Positions 8,883 to 17,910 of a DNA stretch of 64,000 nt are shown here, in pieces. Every line of letters starts with the position of its first letter. The stretch's first letter is position 1. The notes under the pieces are model-generated. The model was not told where the DNA came from. It saw only the letters and a program-made list of their open reading frames with translations, and did no database searches. A program made the position numbers and the translations under genes. Source of the stretch: Kaistia defluvii (GTDB lineage Bacteria; Pseudomonadota; Alphaproteobacteria; Rhizobiales; Kaistiaceae); contig NZ_JAPKNI010000004.1 of the NCBI RefSeq assembly GCF_026343955.1, positions 537,009 through 601,008 of the forward strand. Direction: 5' to 3'.

Positions 8883-9887
8883 TCATCGCCGCCGGACGAG
8901 CGAGCGCTGGACCAGCATCGCAATGATGATGATGGCGCCCTGTACGGCTCCGATGAGGTATTCGCTGACGAAGTTGGACAGCACCATGATGTTGCCGACC
9001 ACTTCGAGAATGAGGGCGCCGCATATGGTGCCCCAGATCCGGCCGACGCCGCCCTTGAGGGCCGTGCCGCCGATGACCACCGCGGTGATGGCCTGCAATT
9101 CCCACAGCAGGCCGGTCGTCGGCGTGGCGGCTCCCAGGCGCGGCACGTAGACGAGAACCGCGATGGCGACACAGACACCCTGGATGACATAGGTCAGCGT
9201 CCGGACCCGGTTGACCGGAATGCCCGAGTAGCGCGCCACGTCCTCGTTGGACCCGACGGCGATGACATGGCGTCCGAAGGCAGTCCGATACAGCAGGAAC
9301 GCGCCGACCAGCGCGACGGCCAGGATGACGAGCACCGGGATCGGCACGCCGAAGACATTGCCGAAATAGACCGGCCGGTAGGCCGCGCGAAGATCCGGCG
9401 CCTTCATGGCGATCGAGCCGCCCTCGGCCAGGTAGATGGTGAGCGCCCGGAAGATCCCCATCGTGCCCAGCGTCACGATGAAGGGCTCGATCCGCCCCTG
9501 TGTCGTGATCACGCCGTTCGCAAGGCCGCAAAGCGCGCCGACACCGATCGCCAGGAGCATGGCAACCGCCAGCATCGGGATTTCGCCGGAGACGACGCCG
9601 GTATTGAGGAACAGGATCATCACGCCCGCGACGAAGGCCGACATGGCGCCGACCGACAGATCCAGTCCGCCGGCCGAGATGACGAAGGTGGCGCCGACCG
9701 CGATGATCGCGATGAAGGCGCTGCGCGTCAGCACGTTGAGAAGGTTGTCGACCCCGAGGAAGTTGGGGTTCACCAGCGCGCCCAGCACCAGCAGCACGGC
9801 GAGCGCGACAAAGGGCGCCACGGCGCGGAGGTCGATGTCGCCGAGCGAGCGGCGGGCGGGGTTCTTGTTGGCGGTGGTGTCGGTCAT
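8883..9887 (-). CDS. CUT2-family sugar ABC transporter permease
   Basis: A 334-residue inner-membrane protein with about ten hydrophobic helices and the signatures of the RbsC/BPD_transp_2 family (GGLDLSVGAMSAFVAG, GLANGVITTQGRIEPFIVTLGT split over two segments, and ALKGGVGRIWGTICGA). It forms the homodimeric channel of the importer. The start codon overlaps the stop of the ATPase gene (ATGA), indicating translational coupling. The N-terminus MTDTTANKNPARRSLGD is cytosolic. Confidence 0.92.
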   Translation of the reverse strand: MTDTTANKNPARRSLGDIDLRAVAPFVALAVLLVLGALVNPNFLGVDNLLNVLTRSAFIAIIAVGATFVISAGGLDLSVGAMSAFVAGVMILFLNTGVVSGEIPMLAVAMLLAIGVGALCGLANGVITTQGRIEPFIVTLGTMGIFRALTIYLAEGGSIAMKAPDLRAAYRPVYFGNVFGVPIPVLVILAVALVGAFLLYRTAFGRHVIAVGSNEDVARYSGIPVNRVRTLTYVIQGVCVAIAVLVYVPRLGAATPTTGLLWELQAITAVVIGGTALKGGVGRIWGTICGALILEVVGNIMVLSNFVSEYLIGAVQGAIIIIAMLVQRSLVRRR

Positions 9888-11416
9888 GCCTGCTCCGCCA
9901 TCGAGGCGGCCTCCCTCGATGTAACGCCCGTCGCGAGAACGACGATCTCGTCTTCGGTCATGCGGTTGCCGCTCACCTCGCCCACGATGCGCCCGTTGCG
10001 CATGACGAGGATGCGGTCGCAGATGCCGATCACTTCCTGCATCTCGGACGAGATGACGATGACCGACTTTCCGCTTTCCGCCAGTTCGGCGATGAACTTG
10101 TAGATCTGTTCCTTGGTGCCGATGTCGATGCCGCGCGTTGGCTCGTCGATGATGACGATCTGCGGGTTCAGCAGCATCATCTTGGCGAGCAGCAGCTTCT
10201 GCTGGTTGCCGCCCGAAAGCTGCCCGGCGAGCAGGTCCTTGTTGCGGGTGCGGATGTCGAACTCGGAGATCGAACTGTCGAGCGCCTTGGCCTCCCGGCC
10301 GCGGTCGATCAGCAGCCCGCGCACGAACTGGCCGAGCGCGGCCAGAGTCAGGTTGATGCCGAGATTCTGGGCCAGCAGCAGGCCTTTGCCCTTCCGGTCC
10401 TCGCTCAGATAAACGATGCCGGCGCGCATGCTGTCGCGGACGGTGACGAAATTGACCGGCCTGCCGTTCAGCTTGACCTTGCCATGCGACGGACGCAGGC
10501 CGACCGCGCCTTCCAAAAGTTCCGTGCGACCGGCGCCGACAAGCCCGGCAAAGCCGAGGATCTCGCCCTTGCGCAGCTTGAACGAGGCGTCCTGCGCATA
10601 GCCCGGAACCGTCATGTCGTCCACTTCGAGCGCATAGTCGACGGCCTGGGTGGCGACCCGGTCGGGATAGAGCTTGGCGACGTCGCGGCCGACCATCAGC
10701 CGCGCCATGTCGACCGCCTCCAGCCCCTCGGCCGAGCGCGTGGTGATCAGCTTGCCGTCGCGCAACACCGTCACGCGATCGGCGATCTCCTTCACCTCGG
10801 GCAGGCGATGCGAGATGTAGAGGACGGCGGCGCCCTTCTTCCGAATATCCAAGATCACGCGCAGCAGGGCGTCGGTCTCGGTGAGCGTCAGCGAGGCGGT
10901 CGGCTCGTCGAAGATGACGATGCGATGCGGCACCAGCAGCGCACGGGCGATCTGCACCAGCTGGCGCTGCGCGATCGAAAGCCTGCCGACGGTGGTGGTC
11001 GGATCGATGTCGATGCCAAGGGCGCGCACCGCTTCGGCCGCGCCCTTGTTCATCGCCTTGTCGTCCAGCGTCAGGCCCTTGCGGACCTCGCGGCCGAGAT
11101 AGATGTTCTGCGCGACCGTCAGGTCGGGCGCCAGGAGGATTTCCTGGTGCACGAGCACGATGCCGCGATGCTCGGCATCGACGGGGCCGGTCATGACGAC
11201 CGGCTGCCCGTCGATCCGCAGTTCCCCCTTCGTCGGCATCAGATGGCCGGCGAGGATCTTCATCAGGGTGGATTTGCCCGCGCCGTTCTCGCCGATGATG
11301 GCGTGGACCTCGCCCGGCACGAGAGCCAGGTTGATGTCTCCCAGCACCTCGACGGGACCAAACGACTTGGAAATCCCTACCGCCTCCAGGAGAGGCGGCT
11401 GCGCACTCGTCCCCAT
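9884..11416 (-). CDS. double ATP-binding subunit of the sugar ABC importer
   Basis: A protein of about 510 residues with two fused nucleotide-binding domains, as in RbsA/MglA/XylG. The first has Walker A GENGAGKST, signature LSIAQRQLVQIARAL and Walker B IVIFDEP. The second has a degenerate Walker A (GLVGAGRTE), the signature LSGGNQQKLLLAKMM and IVIIDEPTRGID. It drives uptake with the permease. Two starts are possible. ATG 11440 overlaps the preceding stop as TGATG. ATG 11416 has the stronger ribosome site (GAGGGGAGAG), gives the usual N-terminus, and is preferred here. Confidence 0.92.
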   Translation of the reverse strand: MGTSAQPPLLEAVGISKSFGPVEVLGDINLALVPGEVHAIIGENGAGKSTLMKILAGHLMPTKGELRIDGQPVVMTGPVDAEHRGIVLVHQEILLAPDLTVAQNIYLGREVRKGLTLDDKAMNKGAAEAVRALGIDIDPTTTVGRLSIAQRQLVQIARALLVPHRIVIFDEPTASLTLTETDALLRVILDIRKKGAAVLYISHRLPEVKEIADRVTVLRDGKLITTRSAEGLEAVDMARLMVGRDVAKLYPDRVATQAVDYALEVDDMTVPGYAQDASFKLRKGEILGFAGLVGAGRTELLEGAVGLRPSHGKVKLNGRPVNFVTVRDSMRAGIVYLSEDRKGKGLLLAQNLGINLTLAALGQFVRGLLIDRGREAKALDSSISEFDIRTRNKDLLAGQLSGGNQQKLLLAKMMLLNPQIVIIDEPTRGIDIGTKEQIYKFIAELAESGKSVIVISSEMQEVIGICDRILVMRNGRIVGEVSGNRMTEDEIVVLATGVTSREAASMAEQA

Positions 11417-11439
11417 CTCTCTCCCCTCGGCGATCGCCA

Positions 11440-12618
11440 TCAGCCTACCTTGGTCCAGACGTTGCCAGCCTTGGACGATGCCACGGCGGCCTCGATGAAC
11501 TGCATGCCGACCAGGCCGTCCTCGACGGTCGGATAGGTCACGGCCGGATCGACCTTGCTGCCGTCGCGGGCGGCATGAATGGCCCGGGCCGCTTCGGTGT
11601 AGATATTGGCGAAGCCTTCCAGATAGCCTTCCGGATGGCCGCCCGGCACGCGGCTGACGCGGGCCGCTTCAGGCCAGGCGCCGGCGCCGGCGCGCGTCAG
11701 CAACTGCTTCGGCTCGCCGAACTTGGTGAACCAGAGATAGTTCGGGTCGGCCTGCGTCCATTCAAGACCGCCCTTGGTGCCGTAGACGCGGAGCTTCAGG
11801 CCGTTCTCGTTGCCGACGGCGACCTGGCTGGCCCAGAGCATGCCCTTGGCGCCGCCCTTCCACTTCAGAAGGATCTGCACGTCGTCGTCAACCTGGCGGC
11901 CCTCGACGAAGGTCGAGAGCTGGGCCAGCACCTGGTCGATCTCCAGGCCGGTGACGAAGCAGGCGAGGTTGTAGGCATGCGTGCCGATGTCGCCGATGCA
12001 GCCGCCGGCGCCCGTGCGGGCCGGATCGGTGCGCCATTCAGCCTGCTTGTTGGTGCCGGTGGCTTCCGCCCGCTCCGTCAGCCAGTCCTGCGGATATTCG
12101 GCCTGAACCAGACGGATCTCACCGAGATCGCCATTGGCGATCATGGCGCGCGCCTGCCGGATCATGGGATAGCCGGTGTAGTTGTGCGTCAGCATGAAGA
12201 TCTTGCCGGACGACTTCACCAGTTCGACGAGTTCCTTGGATTCCTCGACCGTCAGCGTCATCGGCTTGTCGCAGATGACGTGGATGCCGGCCTTCAGGAA
12301 TGCCTTGGCCGCAGGGGCATGGACATGGTTCGGCGTGACGATCGACACGACCTCGATACCGTCCGGACGGGCGGCCTCGGCCTTGGCCATCTCCTCATAG
12401 GAGGTGTAGGCGCGATCCTCGGCGATGCCGAGATCGGCGGCCGACGCCTTGGCGCGGGCCGGATCCGACGACAACGCGCCGGCGACCAGGTCGTACTGGT
12501 CGTCCATGCGCGCCGCGATGCGGTGGACGGCGCCGATGAACGCGCCCTGCCCGCCGCCGACCATGCCGAGGCGGATGCGACGGCCGGCGGTTTCTTCCTT
12601 GCTGGCTCCGATTGCCAT
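11440..12618 (-). CDS. Gfo/Idh/MocA-family NAD(P)-dependent sugar dehydrogenase
   Basis: A 392-residue oxidoreductase. The N-terminal Rossmann fold carries [15 protein letters not shown], then [13 protein letters not shown] and the conserved CDKPMTL with the EKP-like lysine. The C-terminal half is the dehydrogenase domain, with [20 protein letters not shown] supplying the catalytic Asp-x-x-x-His pair. It oxidises a sugar, inositol or a derivative using NAD(P). The start at ATG 12618 removes a non-homologous upstream extension. The gene lies 31 bases after the isomerase gene and overlaps the ATPase region, so it is in the same operon. It probably acts on the imported substrate together with the TIM-barrel enzyme. 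Confidence 0.9.
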   Translation of the reverse strand: MAIGASKEETAGRRIRLGMVGGGQGAFIGAVHRIAARMDDQYDLVAGALSSDPARAKASAADLGIAEDRAYTSYEEMAKAEAARPDGIEVVSIVTPNHVHAPAAKAFLKAGIHVICDKPMTLTVEESKELVELVKSSGKIFMLTHNYTGYPMIRQARAMIANGDLGEIRLVQAEYPQDWLTERAEATGTNKQAEWRTDPARTGAGGCIGDIGTHAYNLACFVTGLEIDQVLAQLSTFVEGRQVDDDVQILLKWKGGAKGMLWASQVAVGNENGLKLRVYGTKGGLEWTQADPNYLWFTKFGEPKQLLTRAGAGAWPEAARVSRVPGGHPEGYLEGFANIYTEAARAIHAARDGSKVDPAVTYPTVEDGLVGMQFIEAAVASSKAGNVWTKVG

Positions 12619-12649
12619 TGTTTTCTCCGATCCGTGTGGTTGCCGAGGG

Positions 12650-13705
12650 TCAGGCGATGCCGAGAATGCGGCGGTTGGCCGCCTCGTCGGTGCCGGAACC
12701 GGCAAAGTCGTCAAAGGCGTGCTCGGTGACGCGGATGATGTGGTGCTTGATGAACTCGGCACCCTCGCGCGCGCCGTCCTCGGGATGCTTCAGCGCGCAT
12801 TCCCATTCGAGCACCGCCCAGCTGTCGAAATCATAGGCCGTCAGCTTCGAGAAGATCGCGCCGAAATCGACCTGGCCGTCACCGAGCGAGCGGAAGCGGC
12901 CGGCGCGGTTGACCCAGCTCTGATAGCCGGAATAGACGCCCTGGCGGCCGGTCGGGTTGAACTCCGCGTCCTTGACGTGAAACGCCTTGATGCGCTCGTG
13001 ATAGATGTCGATGTAGTCGAGATAATCCAGCTGCTGCAGCACGAAGTGCGAGGGATCGTAGAGCAGGTTCGCGCGGGGATGGTTCTTCACCTCCGCAAGG
13101 AACATCTCGTAGGTGATGCCGTCATGCAGGTCTTCGCCGGGATGGATCTCGTAGGCGACGTCGACGCCGTTCTCCTCGAACACATCGAGGATCGGCGTCC
13201 AGCGGCGGCCGAGCTCGGCGAAGGCTTCCTCGACCAGACCGGCCGGGCGCTGCGGGAACGGATAGAGGAACGGCCAGGCGAGCGCGCCCGAAAACGTCGG
13301 ATGCGCCTTGAGGCCGAGATTCTTCGAGGCGCGGGCGCAGCGCTTCAGATGGTCGACGGCCCATTCCTGGCGCGCCTTCGGGTTGCCGCGCATCGCGGGA
13401 ATCGTAAAGCCGTCCATCAGCTCGTCATAGACCGGATGCACCGCAACCAGCTGACCGATGATGTGCGAGGCGAGTTCCGTGATCTCCAGGCCATGCTTGG
13501 CGGCGGTGCCGACCAGCTCGTCGCAATAGTCCTTGGAATCGGATGCCTTGTTGAGGTCGATCAGTCGGCTGTCCCAGGTCGGGATCTGCACGCCCTTGTA
13601 GCCGAGGGAGGCTGCCCAGCCACAGATCGCGTCGAACGAATTGAACGGGGCGGCGTCGCCCGCGAACTGCGCCAGGAAGATCGCCGGCCCCTTGATCGTC
13701 TTCAT
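12650..13705 (-). CDS. sugar phosphate isomerase/epimerase-like TIM-barrel protein
   Basis: A 351-residue member of the xylose-isomerase-like (AP endonuclease 2 fold) superfamily. Metal-binding positions typical of the family are visible in YEIHPGEDLHDG, LLYDPSHFVLQQLDY, FHVKDAEF and AVLEWECA, consistent with a divalent-metal isomerase, epimerase or dehydratase. The start at ATG 13705 follows GAAGGAGG, a near-ideal ribosome site. It is the first enzyme gene after the LacI regulator. The exact reaction is unknown. Pairing with a Gfo/Idh dehydrogenase and a ribose-type importer is a recurring rhizobial arrangement for rare sugars and polyols. Confidence 0.88.
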   Translation of the reverse strand: MKTIKGPAIFLAQFAGDAAPFNSFDAICGWAASLGYKGVQIPTWDSRLIDLNKASDSKDYCDELVGTAAKHGLEITELASHIIGQLVAVHPVYDELMDGFTIPAMRGNPKARQEWAVDHLKRCARASKNLGLKAHPTFSGALAWPFLYPFPQRPAGLVEEAFAELGRRWTPILDVFEENGVDVAYEIHPGEDLHDGITYEMFLAEVKNHPRANLLYDPSHFVLQQLDYLDYIDIYHERIKAFHVKDAEFNPTGRQGVYSGYQSWVNRAGRFRSLGDGQVDFGAIFSKLTAYDFDSWAVLEWECALKHPEDGAREGAEFIKHHIIRVTEHAFDDFAGSGTDEAANRRILGIA

Positions 13706-13777
13706 CGAAAACCTCCTTCGGAAACTGCTTCCCGGACTTGCGCCCGGGGCGGATGAAAAATGAGAGAAAGCGCCCCG

Positions 13778-14803
13778 CTACGGCACATTGTCCCGGATGA
13801 AAATGTCGATCTTGATCCGCTCCTGACCGGGAACGATCTCCATATCCTCGCGCATCGCCAGCAGGATGCGCGCGGCGCTGCGGGCCATGTGGCCCGGATC
13901 CTGGTTGATGACGGCGTCGATGGAGCCGCGGATCAGGTTGCGGCGATTGATGGTGGTGAGTTCGTGCGCGATGAAGACGATGTCGCGGGTGTGCCCGGTC
14001 TTCTGCAGCGCGGTCACGACGCCGGTCGACCCGGCCCCGACATTGTAGATGCCGACGAGATCGTCATGCTCGGCCAGCAGTGCCTCGGCGACGCCGCGCA
14101 CGCGATCGTCCTCGTCGCGGCCCTCGCGAACCGGCAGCACTTCCAGATCGGGATATTCGCGCGCGACGACCTGCTCGAAGCCGTATTGGCGCTCGATATG
14201 GTCGCGCAGCGCGAGCGAGCCGGCGATCAGGCCGACCTTGCCCTTGCGCCCGCCGAGAAAGCGGCCGAGCAGGCTGGCGGCGGTGCGGCCGGCGGCGGAA
14301 TTGTCGATGCCCACAAAATGCGTGCGCCGGGTGCCCGGCAGGTCCGACACCAGCGTGATGACCGGAATGCCCTGATCGGCCAAGGTGTTGATCGCCTCGG
14401 CAACGGCCGGATGATCGAGCGCCACGACCGCAATGCCGTCGACATCGGCCGGCAGGCTCTCCAGCGCAACGGCCAGCGCCTCGCCGTCGAACACGTCGAC
14501 CAGCGTGATGTTGAGGAGGACGCGCTCATGCACATAGCGCTCGGCCGTGGCCCGAAACTCGGCTTCGAGCATGCGCATGAATTCATTGGCGCCGATCGGC
14601 AGGATGACCTCGAAGCGATAATCACGGCCGCGCGCGAGGCGCGACGCCATCCGATCCGGCTGATAATTCAGCCGATCGACAGCGGTCTGCACCTTCTCGA
14701 CCGTTCGCGCATGGACGCCGGCTCTCCCGTTCAGCACGCGATCGACCGTCGCGAGACTGACGCCAGCCTCCCGGGCGACGTCTTGCAGCGTCGTCTTTCC
14801 CAC
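13778..14803 (-). CDS. LacI-family transcriptional regulator of the sugar operon
   Basis: A 341-residue regulator. Residues 1 to about 55 hold the helix-turn-helix and hinge helix (TTLQDVAREAGVSLATVDRV, then NYQPDRMASRLARG). The rest is a periplasmic-binding-protein-like sugar-sensing domain (VDGIAVVALDHPAVAEAI, GLIAGSLALRDHIERQYGF, GIYNVGAGSTGVV). The GTG at 14803 is selected: GGGAGG lies about 7 bases upstream and the reading then starts exactly at the HTH. It is the first gene of the operon it presumably represses, 72 bases before the isomerase. A palindrome 17 bases upstream of its start is a candidate operator. Confidence 0.9.
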   Translation of the reverse strand: MGKTTLQDVAREAGVSLATVDRVLNGRAGVHARTVEKVQTAVDRLNYQPDRMASRLARGRDYRFEVILPIGANEFMRMLEAEFRATAERYVHERVLLNITLVDVFDGEALAVALESLPADVDGIAVVALDHPAVAEAINTLADQGIPVITLVSDLPGTRRTHFVGIDNSAAGRTAASLLGRFLGGRKGKVGLIAGSLALRDHIERQYGFEQVVAREYPDLEVLPVREGRDEDDRVRGVAEALLAEHDDLVGIYNVGAGSTGVVTALQKTGHTRDIVFIAHELTTINRRNLIRGSIDAVINQDPGHMARSAARILLAMREDMEIVPGQERIKIDIFIRDNVP

Positions 14804-14819
14804 GAGGTATCCTCCCTCG

Positions 14820-14835
14820 TGATGAAATAGCATCA
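14820..14835. promoter_or_regulatory. candidate operator palindrome before the LacI gene
   Basis: TGATGAAATAGCATCA has 5-base inverted arms around six bases and lies just upstream of the regulator's start. A second palindrome, ACGGTGGAAACCGT, is at 14880-14893. Both lie in the 263-bp divergent gap towards pepN. Either could be the LacI-family operator; the assignment is inference. Confidence 0.35.
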
Positions 14836-15066
14836 GGAAATGAGGTAGGCAACTCAGAGATGAAACCTCGCCGCGCAACACGGTGGAAACCGTTGCGGCA
14901 TGCCGCGGCCCCCAGGCCCGACGCATCGAACCCTTGGCGCCGGGACAATCCGGACTTTCGGGGGAATTCCGCCTTTGCCATAGCGACACCAGGCCGAAGC
15001 CCTTATCTTGCAGGCCTGTGAAACCGGTCCTCGCACAGCCGGTCACCACCGACGGGAGTATGCCTC

Positions 15067-17709
15067 ATGAAGACCGAAGCCGCGCCTTTCCGGCTCGAAG
15101 ACTATCGCGCTCCCGCCTTCACCATCGATACGGTCGGACTGGATTTCCAGCTCGCGCCCTCCGCGACCCGGGTGGTCGCCACGATTGCGCTTCGGCCCAA
15201 CACGGACGAGGCCCGCAACGGGCGCCTCGAACTGGTGGGCGACGAGATCGTCCTGAAAGGACTGAAACTCGACGGGGCGACGCTGCCCGAAAGCCGCTAT
15301 ACGGCCACCCCGACCCTGCTGACGCTGCATGACGCGCCGAACCGGCCGTTCACGCTCGAAATCGAGACCCTGGTCGATCCGGCCGCCAATACCAAGCTGA
15401 TGGGGCTCTACCGGACCAGCGGCACCTATTGCACCCAATGCGAGGCCGAGGGCTTCCGCCGCATCACCTATTTCCTCGATCGCCCGGACGTGCTGGCCGT
15501 CTACACGACGCGGATCGAAGCAGAGAAATCCGACGCGCCGATCCTGCTCGCCAACGGCAACCCGGTCGAGAGCGGCGACGTCCCCGGCACCGATCGCCAC
15601 TTCGCCGTCTGGCACGACCCCTTCCCCAAGCCGTCCTACCTGTTCGCGATGGTGGCCGGCGATCTCGGCGTCATCACCGACAGCTTCACCACCTCGTCCG
15701 GGCGCGAGGTCGAGCTGCGCATCTATTGCGAGCATGGCAAGGAAGCGCGCTGCACCTATGCGATGGACGCGCTGAAGCGCTCGATGAAGTGGGACGAGGA
15801 CGTGTTCGGCCTCGAATACGACCTCGACATCTTCATCATCGTCGCCGTGTCCGATTTCAACATGGGCGCGATGGAGAACAAGGGCCTCAACGTCTTTAAC
15901 GACAAGTACGTCCTGGCCGACCCGGATACCGCGACCGATGCCGACTACGCCAATGTCGAGGGCGTCATCGCGCATGAGTATTTCCACAATTGGACCGGCA
16001 ACCGCATCACCTGCCGCGACTGGTTCCAGCTCTGCCTGAAGGAAGGCCTGACGGTCTTCCGCGACCAGGAGTTCTCGTCCGACATGCGCTCGCGCGCCGT
16101 CAAGCGGATTGCAGACGTGCGCACGCTGCAGGCGCGACAGTTCCCGGAGGATGGCGGCCCGCTCGCCCATCCCGTCCGGCCCGAAATCTACCACGAGATC
16201 AGCAACTTCTACACGCCAACCGTCTATGAGAAGGGTGCGGAGGTGGTGCGGATGCTGAAGAGCATCCTTGGCCCCGACGACTTCCGGAACGGCATGGACC
16301 TCTATGTCGAGCGGCATGACGGCGACGCGGCGACGATCGAGGATTTCCTGGCGAGTTTCGCCGATGCGACCGGCGCGGACCTGACCCAGTTCAAGCTCTG
16401 GTATTCGCAGGCCGGCACCCCGCAGATCATTGCCCGCGGCGCCTATGACGAAGCCGACCGTACTTACCGCCTGACCTTGAGCCAGAGCATTCCGGCGACG
16501 CCCGGCCAGAGCGACAAGCAACCGATGCACATGCCGATCCGCTTCGGCCTGATCGGGCCGAATGGCGAGGACATGGAGTTTGCGTCGGTCAGCGGCGGCC
16601 GCGTCGAGGGCGACATCATCCATCTGACGGAAGCCAGCCAGACGCTGGTGTTCGAGGGTGTCGGCGGGCGCCCGGTGCCGTCGCTGCTGCGTGGCTTCTC
16701 CGCGCCCGTCCGCCTGGCGATCGACATCTCGGCCGCGGACCTGCTGTTCCAGGTCCGCACCGATGCCGACCCCTTCAACCGCTGGCAGGCGGCCCAGACG
16801 CTGGCCATGCGCAATCTCGTCGCCAGCACGACCGAACAGATCGCCGGCCGCCCCGCCAAGGCCGAGCCGGCCCTGATCGACGCGCTCGGCAGCGTGCTGG
16901 ACGACGAGACGCTGGAGCCGGCCTTCCGCGCCCAGGTGCTACAGCTTCCGAGCGAAGCCGACATCGCGCGCGAGCTTGGCCAGAATGTCGATCCCGACGC
17001 GATTGCGGCGGCGCGGCGTGAGCTTCGCCTGGCGATCTCGACCGGTCTCGGCAACCGGATCGAGCGCCACTACGGCAGCCTGTCGGGGGCGGAATCCTTC
17101 CGCCCGGATGCCGCCAGCGCCGGAAAACGGGCGCTGCGCAACACCCTGCTCGATCTGCTGCTCGCTCGCCGTTCGCCCGAGGCGATCGCCGCTGCGCTCG
17201 CGCATTTCGAAACCGCGAACAACATGACGGATCGGCTGGCGGCGCTTTCCGCGATCACGCAGGCCGCCCTGCCCGAGCGCCGCGCGGTCCTCGACGCCTT
17301 CCACAAGCGCTACCAGGACGACGCGCTCGTGCTCGACAAGTGGCTGACGCTGGAGGCGACCGTGCCGGCCTCGGATACGCTGGACCGGGTGAAGGCGCTG
17401 CTGAAGCATCCCTCCTACTCGCCGAACAACCCCAACCGGGTGCGTGCGCTCGTCGGCAGCTTCGCAAGCGCAAACCAGACGCAGTTCAACCGGGTGGACG
17501 GCGCCGGCTACGATTTCCTCGCCGATTTCGCGCTGGAGCTGGACAAGCGCAACCCGCAGACGACGGCCAGGTTGCTGGTCAGTTTCCGCTCGTGGCGGGC
17601 GCTGGAGCCGGTTCGCCGGGCCCGCGCCGAGGCGGCGCTGCGCCGGATCGCCGCGGCGCCCGACCTCTCGCCGGACACGCTCGACATCGTCACGCGGACG
17701 CTTGCCTGA
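15067..17709 (+). CDS. pepN: aminopeptidase N (M1 family)
   Basis: An 880-residue zinc aminopeptidase of the bacterial PepN type that removes N-terminal residues from cytosolic peptides. The substrate-anchoring MGAMENKGLN motif (GAMEN at about 267-271) and the zinc site HEYFHNWTGNR (His303, His307) followed by the downstream LKEGLTVFRDQEF glutamate are intact. Full length matches the family (about 870-890 residues), and there is no signal peptide. ATG 15067 follows GGGAG. It is divergent from the LacI operon and monocistronic in appearance. A hairpin lies 40 bases after the stop. Confidence 0.96.
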   Translation: MKTEAAPFRLEDYRAPAFTIDTVGLDFQLAPSATRVVATIALRPNTDEARNGRLELVGDEIVLKGLKLDGATLPESRYTATPTLLTLHDAPNRPFTLEIETLVDPAANTKLMGLYRTSGTYCTQCEAEGFRRITYFLDRPDVLAVYTTRIEAEKSDAPILLANGNPVESGDVPGTDRHFAVWHDPFPKPSYLFAMVAGDLGVITDSFTTSSGREVELRIYCEHGKEARCTYAMDALKRSMKWDEDVFGLEYDLDIFIIVAVSDFNMGAMENKGLNVFNDKYVLADPDTATDADYANVEGVIAHEYFHNWTGNRITCRDWFQLCLKEGLTVFRDQEFSSDMRSRAVKRIADVRTLQARQFPEDGGPLAHPVRPEIYHEISNFYTPTVYEKGAEVVRMLKSILGPDDFRNGMDLYVERHDGDAATIEDFLASFADATGADLTQFKLWYSQAGTPQIIARGAYDEADRTYRLTLSQSIPATPGQSDKQPMHMPIRFGLIGPNGEDMEFASVSGGRVEGDIIHLTEASQTLVFEGVGGRPVPSLLRGFSAPVRLAIDISAADLLFQVRTDADPFNRWQAAQTLAMRNLVASTTEQIAGRPAKAEPALIDALGSVLDDETLEPAFRAQVLQLPSEADIARELGQNVDPDAIAAARRELRLAISTGLGNRIERHYGSLSGAESFRPDAASAGKRALRNTLLDLLLARRSPEAIAAALAHFETANNMTDRLAALSAITQAALPERRAVLDAFHKRYQDDALVLDKWLTLEATVPASDTLDRVKALLKHPSYSPNNPNRVRALVGSFASANQTQFNRVDGAGYDFLADFALELDKRNPQTTARLLVSFRSWRALEPVRRARAEAALRRIAAAPDLSPDTLDIVTRTLA

Positions 17710-17749
17710 GCGTCACGCAGGCAAAAACGGCGCCATTCGGCGGCAGACG

Positions 17750-17774
17750 AATCCGGGTGCGCCGAACCCGGATT
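17750..17774 (+). terminator. hairpin after pepN
   Basis: AATCCGGGT and ACCCGGATT form a perfect 9-bp stem with a 7-base loop, 40 bases after the pepN stop. No T tract follows, so it is either a weak terminator or a mRNA 3'-end stabiliser. Confidence 0.4.
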
Positions 17775-17802
17775 CCCCAAGGCCGGAGCCAGAAAATTAT
17801 GC

Positions 17803-17817
17803 TTAACGAAACCCTAA
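17803..17817 (+). promoter_or_regulatory. CtrA-like binding box upstream of the PleC-like kinase
   Basis: TTAACGAAACCCTAA fits the alphaproteobacterial CtrA motif TTAA-N7-TTAA with one mismatch in the second half-site. It lies 93 bases before the start of a kinase gene of the PleC/DivJ type, whose pathway controls CtrA. Single-site evidence only. Confidence 0.4.
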
Positions 17818-17910
17818 CACACCTCTGGACAATGTGATTCGCGTCGATTCAAATGGGGGTGATTCGGGGCAAGGGACTGACCCGATGATAGCCGACATCG
17901 GGGGGCTGAG

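Noticed and set aside
17750..17774. Riboswitch before the PleC-like kinase
   Set aside because: Only a single simple hairpin is present, without conserved riboswitch core elements.
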